Shown piece by piece: positions 26,229 to 37,378 of a stretch of DNA of 54,574 bases. The position numbers were made by a program, and so were the translations under genes. The notes below the pieces were generated by a model, which was given only the letters and a program-made list of their open reading frames with translations, made no database searches and had not been told where the DNA came from. The stretch spans positions 1 through 54,574 of the forward strand of contig CAJTAL010000027.1 in the NCBI GenBank assembly GCA_910574285.1, given 5' to 3'. The first letter of the stretch is position 1. Every line of letters begins with the position of its first letter. The stretch is from Lachnospiraceae bacterium (GTDB taxonomy: Bacteria; Bacillota; Clostridia; Lachnospirales; Lachnospiraceae).

Positions 26229-26290
26229 TCCGTAAGGACATTTAATCAATTACGGAGGCATCCACTTTGGAGTGGGTGCTTTCTTTCTTC
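26229..26290 (+). terminator. Two hairpins after the putative toxin
   Basis: TCCGTAA at 26229 pairs with TTACGGA at 26250. Then GCATCCACT at 26258 pairs with AGTGGGTGC ending at 26279, followed by TTTCTTTCTT. The second is a plausible intrinsic terminator for the toxin mRNA or the boundary of an antisense RNA. Confidence 0.6.
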
Positions 26291-26382
26291 TTAATATATC
26301 ATTTCTTCTCAAAAAAATCAACAGTAATTTCTAATAGTTCAGTCCAGGAGAAACAGCTTTGACGCTTAAAAAATTTTCATAA

Positions 26383-26473
26383 AAAAACCTCCCATTTTAC
26401 GGGGAAATACGAGATAATAGAATTAACGACAAACTATTTTTTCGCAGTACCCATAAAAGAGAGGAGGTTTTAC
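26383..26473 (+). promoter_or_regulatory. Leader with masked ribosome site upstream of the transposase
   Basis: AAAACCTCC around 26386-26393 is complementary to GGAGGTTTT around 26464-26471, the ribosome site in front of the transposase ATG. Read-through RNA would fold and hide the site, a known way for insertion sequences to avoid transposase expression from outside promoters. Confidence 0.4.
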
Positions 26474-27179
26474 CATGAAGCGAGAATAAAAATCACAAGA
26501 AAAGAGGCCAGGGAACACCTGGAACAGTTTCACCTTGCCTGCGAATTAGCCAAGCTGATCCGACATTATTTTCCAGATCTTTTGTCATTGTTAAAACAAT
26601 TACCAGATCCCCGGAATCAGAGTTATATTACCTATCCGGGTGTGATACTTCTTATGACCCGTATTCTTTCTTCTCTATTTTACATCAGTAGTATGCGGAA
26701 AACAAGAATTCAATTCGGAGATCATGATAAAAAATGTCTGGACATTGTGTAAAGAAGAAGCCGTAGTGGATGAATTGCCTTATTGGGAAACCATCAACCG
26801 GTATCTGGAAAAACTGGAGGCGGAAAATCTGCAGGATGTGATCAATTGTCTATGCCGCAGATTGCTACGCAGCCGGGTATTTGAAGATATGCGTATCAGG
26901 GGAAAATACTGGCAGGTAATCATAGACGGGACGCAGCTTTGCAGTAGCCGTGGGGAATTGGACGGGAAGAGTCTGCACCGGATTCATAACAAAGGGACGG
27001 AAAAGGAGTACCAGGAGAATTATTATTATGTGTTGGAGGCGAAACTGGTATTACACCCGAAAATCCTCATCAGTATCCAGACGGAATTCGTAGACAATGA
27101 AGAGGGGAAGGAGATAGAGAAGAAACTTGTATCTTGCAAAAGTGAAGTAAAGAGTATAAAATGTAGAGAATATACATAA
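26474..27179 (+). pseudogene. Decayed insertion-sequence transposase
   Basis: The ATG at 26474 stops after four codons (MKRE); the same protein resumes in a neighbouring frame as RKEAREHLEQFHLACELAKL, then PGVILLMTRILSSLFYISSM. A second shift near 26705-26720 moves to the frame of SEIMIKNVWTLCKEEAVVDE, LPYWETINRYLEKLEAENLQ, YWQVIIDGTQLCSSRGELDG and LEAKLVLHPKILISIQTEFV. The text ends at KEIEKKLVSC and turns into unrelated sequence, so the C-terminal half with the remaining catalytic residues is gone. The DGTQ segment is probably the first catalytic aspartate of a DDE transposase. At least three lesions make it inactive. The exact IS family was not identified. Confidence 0.8.
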
Positions 27180-27235
27180 ATAAAAAGGAGAGAGGTATTC
27201 GTGCATGTATTATAGCCGGATACGTAAAAGGTAAG

Positions 27236-27343
27236 ATGATGGATTTTAATAATAAAAAGACCAGGAAGGTCATAGCGATCGTTGTGATTGTGGTTGTAGT
27301 AGCGATGGTTGCGACTACGATTATACCGTATATGATGATGTAG
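27236..27343 (+). CDS. Small single-pass membrane protein, 35 residues
   Basis: The frame reads MMDFNNKKTRKVIAIVVIVV, then VVAMVATTIIPYMMM. A basic N terminus, one membrane helix and no other domain. AAAAGGTAAG sits right before the first ATG and suits the second ATG at 27239. It lies 41 bases upstream of the VanW-family gene and may share its transcript. Similar short proteins occur in related genomes without known function. Confidence 0.65.
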   Translation: MMDFNNKKTRKVIAIVVIVVVVAMVATTIIPYMMM

Positions 27344-27384
27344 CGATACTATCCTGGTTTATGTCGGAAAGAGGACGCTGTCGT

Positions 27385-28920
27385 ATGACCAGGATATTTT
27401 GCAGGAATAAAGAAGGACGCGAAAGAGGAAGGGATTCGCAGGAGAAGGCCAGGAAGGTTCGCCTCTTCTGCATACGGCTTGTGATATGTGCCGGGATTGT
27501 CTATTGCACGGTTTACGGTATTCTGTATCAATATGCGGGGAGACTGCCAAAAGACAGGATACTTCACAACATCTATATCGGTAATACAGATGTCTCGGGG
27601 ATGACGGCAGCGGAGGCGGAGGATGTGCTTCGCAGGCAGCTTGACGAGAACAGACAGAAGAAAGTAACTATGGCAGTCGGCAGGCGAAGCGCGGAAGCGA
27701 CTCTGGAGGAATTAGGAGTCGGATATCGGGATATCGGCGGGCTTGTGCAGGCGGCAGAGGACTATGGAAAGGTCGGGAACCTTTGGAGCAGGTGCTGGAA
27801 GGTCCGGCGTCTGGAAAAAAAGCGGGTGGTGCTTGGAGAGTCTTTGACCCTGGATTATGATAAAGCAGAAAAGGTCATGACCGAAAGGGCTGTGCCGCTT
27901 GCAGATCATGCAGAGGATGCGCAGATCAGGCGAGAAGAAGGGGAATTCAGAATCACCCCGGAGAAGAAGGGGCAGACGATTGATATCAAAGGATCCATAT
28001 CCGTAATCGAGCAGTTATTGAATGAAGGATGGGATCAGGGCGCTGTCACAGTCAAGATGAAAGAAAAGCCAGAGAAGCCTTCTGTTACGGCGGAAGAATT
28101 GGAACAGATACAGGATGAGTTGGGGACGTTTTCAACAGATGCAGGCGGCGGACGGCGCTGGCTGAACTTAAAGAGGGGTTCAGGGATGCTGGACGGCAGC
28201 GTGCTTATGCCGGGCCAGAAGCTTTCTGTTCATGATAAGACCGCGCCCTATGATGCGGATCACGGCTATGTGGAAGCCGGGTCGTATGAAGATGGACAGG
28301 TGGTAGACTCTTATGGAGGCGGAATCTGTCAGGTCTCAACGACTTTGTATAACGCGGCATTGCTGGCAGAGCTTAAAGTTGTGGAGCGTCACCCCCATTC
28401 GATGCCGGTCTCTTATATAGAACTATCCAGAGACGCCGCAATTGCCGGAGATTATATGGATCTTGTACTGCAGAATCCATATGACGCTCCCGTCTATATA
28501 GAAAGCATGATCGATGATGAGAATCGGCTTCGCTTTACAGTCTATGGGAAGGAGACAAGGCCGGCGGGAAGAAAGCTGGAATTTCAAAGTGAGACGATGA
28601 CCGCGGAAGCATACAAAGTGATATATAAAGAGAATAATAAGGAGCCTCTTGGAAGCGTCGTGTGTGTCAGCGAGCCGCATGAGGGGAAGACGGCCAGGTT
28701 ATGGAAGAACATATACCAGAACGGCAAGGAGATCGGCAGAGAAAAGATCAACAGCAGCAAATATGAGAAGACGGATAAGATCGTAGAGGTCGGAACCGCG
28801 ACGGCGGATCAGAGGGCGGCAGATTACGTGAGAGAAGCGATTGAAAGTCAGGAGTGGGAGAAGATCGAAGAGGCAATCAACGCAGTGACAATATCGGATA
28901 TTCAGGAGACAGAATACTGA
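27385..28920 (+). CDS. VanW-family protein with G5-like C terminus
   Basis: About 511 residues. A membrane anchor (VRLFCIRLVICAGIVYCTVY) is followed by a peptidoglycan-binding YoaR-like domain (NIYIGNTDVSGMTAAEAEDV), a second copy of that fold, then the VanW core (MPGQKLSVHDKTAPYDADHG, SYGGGICQVSTTLYNAALLA, ERHPHSMPVSYIELSRDAAI) and a G5-like ending. VanW proteins are linked to the cell wall; their reaction is not known and the name does not imply vancomycin resistance. I choose the ATG at 27385 with AGAGGA upstream over one at 27361 without a site. Confidence 0.88.
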   Translation: MTRIFCRNKEGRERGRDSQEKARKVRLFCIRLVICAGIVYCTVYGILYQYAGRLPKDRILHNIYIGNTDVSGMTAAEAEDVLRRQLDENRQKKVTMAVGRRSAEATLEELGVGYRDIGGLVQAAEDYGKVGNLWSRCWKVRRLEKKRVVLGESLTLDYDKAEKVMTERAVPLADHAEDAQIRREEGEFRITPEKKGQTIDIKGSISVIEQLLNEGWDQGAVTVKMKEKPEKPSVTAEELEQIQDELGTFSTDAGGGRRWLNLKRGSGMLDGSVLMPGQKLSVHDKTAPYDADHGYVEAGSYEDGQVVDSYGGGICQVSTTLYNAALLAELKVVERHPHSMPVSYIELSRDAAIAGDYMDLVLQNPYDAPVYIESMIDDENRLRFTVYGKETRPAGRKLEFQSETMTAEAYKVIYKENNKEPLGSVVCVSEPHEGKTARLWKNIYQNGKEIGREKINSSKYEKTDKIVEVGTATADQRAADYVREAIESQEWEKIEEAINAVTISDIQETEY

Positions 28921-28957
28921 TAAACTGATAACAAGAGACAAGGAATGGAAGTTTGGA

Positions 28958-29968
28958 ATGAAGATAGATACAGAAAAGGCGCAGTTAGTCAGCAAGACTC
29001 ATACTGCGTATGGATGGGCAGAACGGACAGGGATGTATGCCCTTGCTGCCGTATATAATGCATTTGCCGCGGCAGATGTAAGATGTCTGGGCGTAGAGGC
29101 TGATATCGGGATACCGGCGGATATATCCGGCCCGGAGAGTGCCGCCGGAGTGTCACGGGGAAGCGGAAGTGAAGCTTTGCCGGAGAGGGATGAATTCCGT
29201 CCGGAAAAAAAGACGGCAGGCCTCATCGCGCATAGGATTGAGAAAGCACTTAGAAATGTTTGTATAAAGCAGGGGATAGAGTTGGCAGGTATACGTATTA
29301 CGCGAAATCCGCTGCTTTTGGTTCCTGCCGTTACAATCACGGGTATGGGATTGGCGGCGGCAGGGGACGAGGATAGCCGCAGGAGCGGACAAGCCGGGGA
29401 AGAGGCGTATATGCAGGGACAGCAGGAAACTGACAAGGAAGGTTATGAGATTGTTCTGACCAAATGGATTGGTATGGAGGGCATGCTGCGAATCGCCGAA
29501 GAGAAAGATGAGGAATTGAGACAGCGGTTTGCGCCGGTCTTTATGCGCCAGATACATTCTTATGAAAAAGAATTGTTCGCAGGAAAGGAACTGGAAATCG
29601 CAAGAGCCGCCAAAGTCACTGTGATCCGTCAGATTACCGAAGGAGGAATTCTGGCCGGATTGTGGGAATTGTCAAAAGAAACGGATATGGGGCTTGATCT
29701 GGACATGAAGAAAATGTCTGTCTTGCAGGAGACCATAGAGGTATGCGAGCATTTCAGGATGAATCCTTACCAGCTTGCGTCGGCAGGGAGTTTTCTGATG
29801 CTGACAGAAGACGGCAGGAAACTTGCGGATGCAATGCGGGAGAATCAGATTCAGGCGTCTGTCATAGGGAAGCTTATCCCAGGGAAGAATAAGTTGATTC
29901 ATAACGGCGGGGATGTACGTTATCTTGACCGCCCGGCTTCGGATGAGATCTATAAACTGTTTATATGA
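28958..29968 (+). CDS. AIR-synthase-related (HypE-like) protein
   Basis: 336 residues. The C-terminal 190 residues match the AIR synthase C-terminal fold as seen in HypE: EIVLTKWIGMEGMLRIAEEK, RAAKVTVIRQITEGGILAGL, FRMNPYQLASAGSFLMLTED and IGKLIPGKNKLIHNGGDVRY. The N-terminal half is atypical: it has an Ala/Gly/Glu-rich insertion (residues 55-85 and 130-160) and lacks a clear ATP-binding AIRS_N core. No other hydrogenase maturation genes are present, so a HypE role is doubtful. It starts 37 bases after the VanW gene, with no strong terminator between. Confidence 0.7.
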   Translation: MKIDTEKAQLVSKTHTAYGWAERTGMYALAAVYNAFAAADVRCLGVEADIGIPADISGPESAAGVSRGSGSEALPERDEFRPEKKTAGLIAHRIEKALRNVCIKQGIELAGIRITRNPLLLVPAVTITGMGLAAAGDEDSRRSGQAGEEAYMQGQQETDKEGYEIVLTKWIGMEGMLRIAEEKDEELRQRFAPVFMRQIHSYEKELFAGKELEIARAAKVTVIRQITEGGILAGLWELSKETDMGLDLDMKKMSVLQETIEVCEHFRMNPYQLASAGSFLMLTEDGRKLADAMRENQIQASVIGKLIPGKNKLIHNGGDVRYLDRPASDEIYKLFI

Positions 29969-30022
29969 AATCAGCAGTGTAGAGATAAAGAAGAAAAAGT
30001 ATAAGATAAGGAGAAGATGATT

Positions 30023-30514
30023 ATGGAAGAGATGAGAAAGCAGATATTAAAGTATCTGGAGAAGAACAGTCGTGTAGAATTAGGAGAATTAGCAGTGCTT
30101 TTGGACACAGACGAAGTAACGATTGCCAATGAGATGGCACAGATGGAGAAGGAGAAGATCATCTGCGGTTATCATACCCTGATTGACTGGGACAAGGCAG
30201 GGGAGGATCATGTGAACGCGCTGATCGAAGTCTGCGTTAAGCCTCAGAGGGACAAGGGGTTTGATAAGACAGCCGAGAGGATCTGTAATTATCCGGAAGT
30301 GACGGCAGTTTATCTGACATCCGGAGGATATGACCTGATTGTGACGGTAGAAGGAAAGACACTTCTGGAAGTCTCAAGATTCGTGTCCGGTAAACTATCT
30401 CCCATCGAGGATGTGATAAGTACAACGACACATTTTATATTGAAGAAATACAAAGACCATGGAACATTGATGTTCCGCAAAAATAAATCAGAAAGGATGC
30501 CGGTGACGCCATAA
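30023..30514 (+). CDS. Lrp/AsnC-family regulator
   Basis: About 163 residues. An N-terminal winged helix (KQILKYLEKNSRVELGELAV, LDTDEVTIANEMAQMEKEKI) is followed by a RAM ligand-binding domain (VNALIEVCVKPQRDKGFDKT, VTAVYLTSGGYDLIVTVEGK). Such proteins sense amino acids and control their metabolism. It overlaps the aminotransferase gene by one base (TAATG), so the two are coupled and probably matched in function. The ATG at 30023 is 9 bases after AAGGAG; the one at 30017 is only 3 away. Confidence 0.9.
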   Translation: MEEMRKQILKYLEKNSRVELGELAVLLDTDEVTIANEMAQMEKEKIICGYHTLIDWDKAGEDHVNALIEVCVKPQRDKGFDKTAERICNYPEVTAVYLTSGGYDLIVTVEGKTLLEVSRFVSGKLSPIEDVISTTTHFILKKYKDHGTLMFRKNKSERMPVTP

Positions 30515-31710
30515 TGAGAAATCCATTATCAAAGAAAATAGTTGATATTCAACCTTCAGGAATCAGAAAGTTCTTCGATCTGGTAAGCAGTATCCCGGAT
30601 GCGATCTCATTGGGTGTGGGTGAGCCGGATTTTGATACGCCATGGCGGATCAGAGAGGAAGGAATCTATTCTCTGGAAAGAGGAAGGACTTTTTATACCT
30701 CTAACGCCGGTTTGAAAGAATTAAAAGAAGAGATTGGAAAATATTTACAAAGAAAGATTAATGTTTCTTATGATCCAAACAGTGAGATCATTGTAACCGT
30801 AGGCGGGAGTGAAGGAATCGATATAGCCCTTCGTGCCATGCTGGACCCCGGAGATGAGGTCCTGATCCCCCAGCCATGTTATGTATCTTATCTGCCGTGT
30901 ACGGTGCTGGCGGACGGGGTGCCGGTAACGATTCCTCTGAAGGAAGAGAATGAATTCCGGCTGACGGCAGAGGAGCTGGAGGCCGCTATAACACCGAGGA
31001 CAAAGATTCTAGTTCTGCCGTTTCCGAATAACCCTACCGGCGCGATCATGACGAAGGAAGATTTGGAGCCTGTTGCGGAGCTGGTGAAAAAGTATGATCT
31101 CTATGTACTTTCGGATGAGATATATTCGGAGCTGACCTATAAGACGGAGCATGTATCCATCGCGTCGCTTCCGGGAATGAGAGAGAGAACCCTGGTTATC
31201 AATGGATTTTCCAAAGGATTCGCCATGACGGGATGGAGGCTTGGATATATCTGCGGACCGGAGATTATCACGGAACAGATGCTGAAGATCCATCAATTTG
31301 CGATCATGTGCGCGCCGACTAACAGTCAGTACGCGGCGATTGAGGGACTGCGCAATTGCGAGGACGAGGTTTCGCAGATGAGGACCTCCTATAATCAGAG
31401 AAGAAGGTATTTGCTCAGTGAATTTAAAAAGATAGGGCTGAAGTGCTTCGAACCCTTCGGGGCTTTCTATGTATTCCCATGTATCAAAGAATTTGGAATG
31501 ACGTCCGAAGAATTTGCCGAGAGATTTCTGGAAGAAGAGAAGGTGGCTGTTGTTCCGGGTACGGCGTTCGGAGAATGCGGAGAAGGGTTCGTGAGGATAT
31601 CCTACGCCTATTCCCTGGAAGATCTGAAAGAGGCCGTCGGACGTTTCGAGCGGTTCATTGAGAGATTAAGGATTTCGGACAGTCAGGAAAAGCAGGCGGC
31701 CGGCGAATAA
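30514..31710 (+). CDS. Class I/II pyridoxal-phosphate aminotransferase
   Basis: 398 residues. The fold type I landmarks are SLGVGEPDFDTPW, YTSNAGLKELKEEIGKYL, the cofactor-binding VGGSEGIDIALRAML, PFPNNPTGAIM, LSDEIYSELTY, the Schiff-base lysine in INGFSKGFAMTGWRLGY and the carboxylate-binding arginine in GFVRISYAYS. It belongs to the aspartate/aromatic aminotransferase group; which amino acid it uses is not clear. Pairing with the overlapping Lrp-type regulator suggests amino-acid responsive control. Confidence 0.92.
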   Translation: MRNPLSKKIVDIQPSGIRKFFDLVSSIPDAISLGVGEPDFDTPWRIREEGIYSLERGRTFYTSNAGLKELKEEIGKYLQRKINVSYDPNSEIIVTVGGSEGIDIALRAMLDPGDEVLIPQPCYVSYLPCTVLADGVPVTIPLKEENEFRLTAEELEAAITPRTKILVLPFPNNPTGAIMTKEDLEPVAELVKKYDLYVLSDEIYSELTYKTEHVSIASLPGMRERTLVINGFSKGFAMTGWRLGYICGPEIITEQMLKIHQFAIMCAPTNSQYAAIEGLRNCEDEVSQMRTSYNQRRRYLLSEFKKIGLKCFEPFGAFYVFPCIKEFGMTSEEFAERFLEEEKVAVVPGTAFGECGEGFVRISYAYSLEDLKEAVGRFERFIERLRISDSQEKQAAGE

Positions 31711-31763
31711 GCAGTCATGAGTGAAATGCTGGAAGTATAGAAGGAAGAAGAGGTGGAAAAAGT

Positions 31764-32276
31764 ATGCTGAATATCGTACTGCATGAGCCGGAGATACCTG
31801 CGAACACGGGAAATATCGGGCGGACCTGCGTGGCTGCGAATGCCAGGCTCCACCTGATTGAGCCGCTGGGATTCCGGCTGAACGAGAAAAATTTAAAGCG
31901 TGCAGGGATGGATTATTGGGAGAAGCTTGATGTCACGACATATATTGACTATGAAGATTTTCTAAATCGCAATCCGGGGGCTAAGGTTTATATGGCGACA
32001 ACAAAGGCGCCGAAACTTTATACGGAGGTCAGTTATGAACCGGACTGTTATATTATGTTCGGGAAAGAAAGTGCAGGAATACCGGAAGAGATTTTGGTAA
32101 AACATAAAGACGATTGTATACGGATTCCTATGGCGGGAGATATACGTTCTTTGAATCTGGGCAATTCCGTGGCGATTGTACTGTATGAAGCCCTTCGCCA
32201 GACAGGATTTACGGATATGACGCTTGCCGGAGAACTGCATCGTCTGGAATGGCGGCATGAGATTGTTAATAGATAG
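31764..32276 (+). CDS. trmL: tRNA (cytidine(34)-2'-O)-methyltransferase
   Basis: 170 residues, a SPOUT methyltransferase of the TrmL (YibK) type that methylates the wobble ribose of tRNA-Leu. Motifs: MLNIVLHEPEIPANTGNIGR at the N terminus, YIMFGKESAGIPEEIL in the middle, and the knot IPMAGDIRSLNLGNSVAIVL at the C terminus. The length is typical. AGGAAGAAGAGGTGG precedes the start. It lies 53 bases after the aminotransferase gene. Confidence 0.93.
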   Translation: MLNIVLHEPEIPANTGNIGRTCVAANARLHLIEPLGFRLNEKNLKRAGMDYWEKLDVTTYIDYEDFLNRNPGAKVYMATTKAPKLYTEVSYEPDCYIMFGKESAGIPEEILVKHKDDCIRIPMAGDIRSLNLGNSVAIVLYEALRQTGFTDMTLAGELHRLEWRHEIVNR

Positions 32277-32353
32277 ACAATTACCATATATACGATAAAA
32301 TATTATTTTATTATATAATATTTATGGGGAAATGCCCAGAAAAAACCATAATA

Positions 32354-32382
32354 TTGTGGACTTTTTGGAAATAGTATATTAT
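32354..32382 (+). promoter_or_regulatory. Promoter of the V-type ATPase operon
   Basis: TTGTGG and TATTAT separated by 17 bp in a very AT-rich gap, about 90 bases before the first ATPase gene. No terminator hairpin is obvious between trmL and this point. Confidence 0.55.
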
Positions 32383-32474
32383 AATTTTTATGTTAATAAA
32401 ATTTTCGCTGAATAAAATTGAGTCAGCGGGAATTGTATTAGTTATACTTTTAATAAGGGAGAGGTGGTGAACAG

Positions 32475-32783
32475 ATGGTAGAAGAGACCATTAGGACCAT
32501 CAAGGAGACGGAGAATGAGGCAGAAGAGATTATAAAAAAAGCAGATGCGGCATATACCGAGATCCTTGAAAAAGCGAAGGCCGACGCTGCTGAGATGGTA
32601 GACAAGGCCGGTGCTGAGGCGAAAGCAAAAGCGGCAGCGGACCTTGAGGCGGCAAAAGAAGCCGGAAGAAAGTCAGAGCAGGAAGCAATGAACGGTGTGG
32701 AGAAAGAGATCGAAGCATTGAAGCAGGGGGCGCTGGCGAAGGAGTCTGAAGTGGTAGCTGCTGTGATTGCAGAATTGGTATAG
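32475..32783 (+). CDS. ntpF: V-type ATPase subunit G/H (peripheral stalk)
   Basis: 102 residues, almost wholly an Ala/Glu/Lys coiled coil (EETIRTIKETENEAEEIIKK...AEAKAKAAADLEAAKEAGRK). It pairs with subunit E to form the peripheral stalk of V/A-type ATPases. First gene of a nine-gene operon. GGGAGAGGTGGTGAACAG precedes the start. No catalytic motif is expected. Confidence 0.85.
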   Translation: MVEETIRTIKETENEAEEIIKKADAAYTEILEKAKADAAEMVDKAGAEAKAKAAADLEAAKEAGRKSEQEAMNGVEKEIEALKQGALAKESEVVAAVIAELV

Positions 32784-32843
32784 CATTCTGTATGTTGCAC
32801 AGCCAGACAGAGGGAAGAAATGTAGTAAAGGAGGGATGCGGCT

Positions 32844-35347
<2,504 letters not shown>

Positions 35348-35369
35348 TAGTGTAAAGGAGCGAATAGCT

Positions 35370-35963
35370 ATGGCTGGATTAGATAAGATGAAAAGTCAGA
35401 TCCTGAATGAGGCGAAGGCGGCTGCTGACGCGAAGACAGCGAAAGCGAAAGCTGAGGCAGAAGATATCCTAAGTACAGCGAAAGCTGAGGCAGAGAAAAA
35501 GCAGAGCAGCATCGCTCAGAAATCGGCGGCAGAGGTGGCCGGTTATAAGGACCGTGTCGTATCATCCATCGATCTGCAGCGCAGAACGAAGATTCTGGGC
35601 GCAAAGCAGGAGATGATCGCATCGGTTCTTGAGAAAGCATATGAGACAGTGACAAAGCTGGGCGATAAGGAATATTTCGATATGCTCCTTAAGCTGCTTG
35701 GCAAATACACGCTGCCGCAGGACGGAGAGATCTATTTCTCCGCTGCCGACCTTAAGAGGATGCCGACAGGATTTGAACAGGATGCGAAGGAGAGTGCAAA
35801 AGCGAACGGCGGAACTCTCAAGGTATCCAGAGAAGCAAAGAACATTGAGAATGGTTTTGTCCTTGTCTATGGCGGTATAGAAGAGAACTGCACACTGAGG
35901 GCAATGTTTGATGCAAAGAGAGATGAATTGTCAGATAAGGTTCATCGTATGTTATTTTCGTAG
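35370..35963 (+). CDS. ntpE: V-type ATPase subunit E
   Basis: 197 residues. An N-terminal coiled coil rich in Ala, Lys and Glu (NEAKAAADAKTAKAKAEAED) leads into the globular C-terminal domain (ERCTL-like end: GFVLVYGGIEENCTLRAMFD). It forms the peripheral stalk with the G/H subunit. It starts 22 bases after subunit K with AAGGAGCGAATAGCT as ribosome site. Confidence 0.9.
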   Translation: MAGLDKMKSQILNEAKAAADAKTAKAKAEAEDILSTAKAEAEKKQSSIAQKSAAEVAGYKDRVVSSIDLQRRTKILGAKQEMIASVLEKAYETVTKLGDKEYFDMLLKLLGKYTLPQDGEIYFSAADLKRMPTGFEQDAKESAKANGGTLKVSREAKNIENGFVLVYGGIEENCTLRAMFDAKRDELSDKVHRMLFS

Positions 35964-35972
35964 GAGGCGCTA

Positions 35973-36941
35973 ATGAGTGAACAATATACCTACGCGGTTG
36001 CGCGCATACGTGCTTTAGAGGTGTCTCTGTTCTCGAATGCCGTCATTGATCAGCTCATTGCCTGCCAGGACTACGGGCAGTGCCTACAGTTTTTGGAGGA
36101 AAAAGGCTGGGGCGACAGTGAGACTTCGGGAAATGCGGAGGCAATACTGACCAGGGAAGAGGAGAAGATCTGGGAGGTCGTTAAAGAGCTGTCCATCGAT
36201 ATGGAGAACTTTGCGGTCCTCTCATATCCGAAGCTTTTCCACAATCTGAAAGCCGCAATCAAGGAAGTGTGCACGAGCGATAACGGACTTCACATCTTCT
36301 ACGACGATGTAGAGATCCCCGGCGGCGAGATGATAGAGATCGTCAAGGAGAAGAATTTCGGGAAGCTTCCGGCGAATATGCAGCATGCGGCAGAAGAAGC
36401 ATATGAGGCTCTTCTTCATACCAGAGACGGGCAGTTGTGCGATGTGATCATTGATAAGGCTGCGCTTGACGCAGTCTATGCGGCGGGCAAAGCATCGAAG
36501 GCACCGATCATCCGTGATTATGCGGAGTCTACGGTCGCAGTTGCCGACATCAAGATTGCCGTACGTTCACAGAAAACCGCGAAATCAATGGAATTCATGA
36601 AGCGGGCGATGGCTGAATGCAGCAGCATCAGCGTGGACCAGTTATCCAAGGCGGCGTTAAGCGGCATGGATGCGATCCGAGAATATCTGATGGGAACTGC
36701 TTATGCAGAAGGAGCAGAGGCTCTTGCCGATTCTCCGTCAGCGTTCGAGCGTTGGTGTGATAACCGAATCATCCAGACGATCAGTCCGCAGAAATATAAC
36801 GCATTTACCATAGGGCCGGTGGTGGCTTATGTAATTGCAAGACAGAATGAGATTAAAACGGTACGAATCATACTTTCCGGGAAATTAAACGATTTGCCGG
36901 ATGATTCAATCCGGGAAAGGGTAAGGGAGATGTATGTATAG
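35973..36941 (+). CDS. ntpC: V-type ATPase subunit C (central rotor cap, d-type)
   Basis: 322 residues, all helical. It caps the K ring and links it to the central shaft. The family opening YTYAVARIRALEVSLFSNAV, with the repeated helical triads that follow and the C-terminal YVIARQNEIKTVRIILSGKL, is typical. It starts 9 bases after subunit E (TAGGAGGCGCTA) and overlaps subunit F by 8 bases. Confidence 0.93.
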   Translation: MSEQYTYAVARIRALEVSLFSNAVIDQLIACQDYGQCLQFLEEKGWGDSETSGNAEAILTREEEKIWEVVKELSIDMENFAVLSYPKLFHNLKAAIKEVCTSDNGLHIFYDDVEIPGGEMIEIVKEKNFGKLPANMQHAAEEAYEALLHTRDGQLCDVIIDKAALDAVYAAGKASKAPIIRDYAESTVAVADIKIAVRSQKTAKSMEFMKRAMAECSSISVDQLSKAALSGMDAIREYLMGTAYAEGAEALADSPSAFERWCDNRIIQTISPQKYNAFTIGPVVAYVIARQNEIKTVRIILSGKLNDLPDDSIRERVREMYV

Positions 36942-37254
36942 GATTGCAGTATTGGGCGACTATGACAGTATCTATGGCTTCGCGACACTGGGTCTTGACA
37001 CATTCCCAGTAAGTACCCGGGAAGAAGCAGCAGAGAAGCTCGGGCGGCTCGCTTCCGGTAAATATGGAGTGATCTATGTTACGGAGAAATGGGCTGCGGA
37101 GCTGAAACATGAGATTGGGAGATATCAGGAGCAGATTACACCGGCGATAATCCAGATTCCGGGTATTGCAGGCAATACCGGAGCCGGAGTCGCAGGAGTC
37201 AAGAAGTCGGTAGAGATAGCGGTAGGCTCGGATATCGTATTTTCTCAGCAGTAA
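36934..37254 (+). CDS. ntpG: V-type ATPase subunit F
   Basis: 106 residues, a small Rossmann-like subunit that binds the central shaft (MYRIAVLGDYDSIYGFATLG, VIYVTEKWAAELKHEI, PAIIQIPGIAGNTGAG). It is known as NtpG in Enterococcus hirae. The start overlaps the end of subunit C. An unusual 124-bp gap with hairpins follows. Confidence 0.9.
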   Translation: MYRIAVLGDYDSIYGFATLGLDTFPVSTREEAAEKLGRLASGKYGVIYVTEKWAAELKHEIGRYQEQITPAIIQIPGIAGNTGAGVAGVKKSVEIAVGSDIVFSQQ

Positions 37255-37261
37255 TAATGAA

Positions 37262-37348
37262 ACATCCATGCCGCCGGGAGCGAAAAGACTCCGCTGAGCC
37301 GGCAGGATGTACTTTGCAGCTAAGCTCAAAAGTACCTCGCTAAGCTGC
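37262..37348 (+). repeat. Two inverted repeats between ATPase genes F and A
   Basis: ACATCC at 37262 pairs with GGATGT at 37305, enclosing a GC-rich stem (GGAG/CTCC, GCC/GGC). GCAGCTAAGC at 37316 pairs with GCTAAGCTGC at 37339 with one mismatch. Neither has a T run, so RNA processing or stability control, rather than termination, is likely. All other gaps in the operon after the first are 22 bp or less. Confidence 0.6.
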
Positions 37349-37378
37349 ATAAGTAAGAAAGGAGATTCGTGCAAAAAA

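Noticed and set aside
27385-28920. Vancomycin resistance gene
   Set aside because: VanW proteins are widespread in Clostridia without van operons, and no vanH, vanA or vanX type gene is present.
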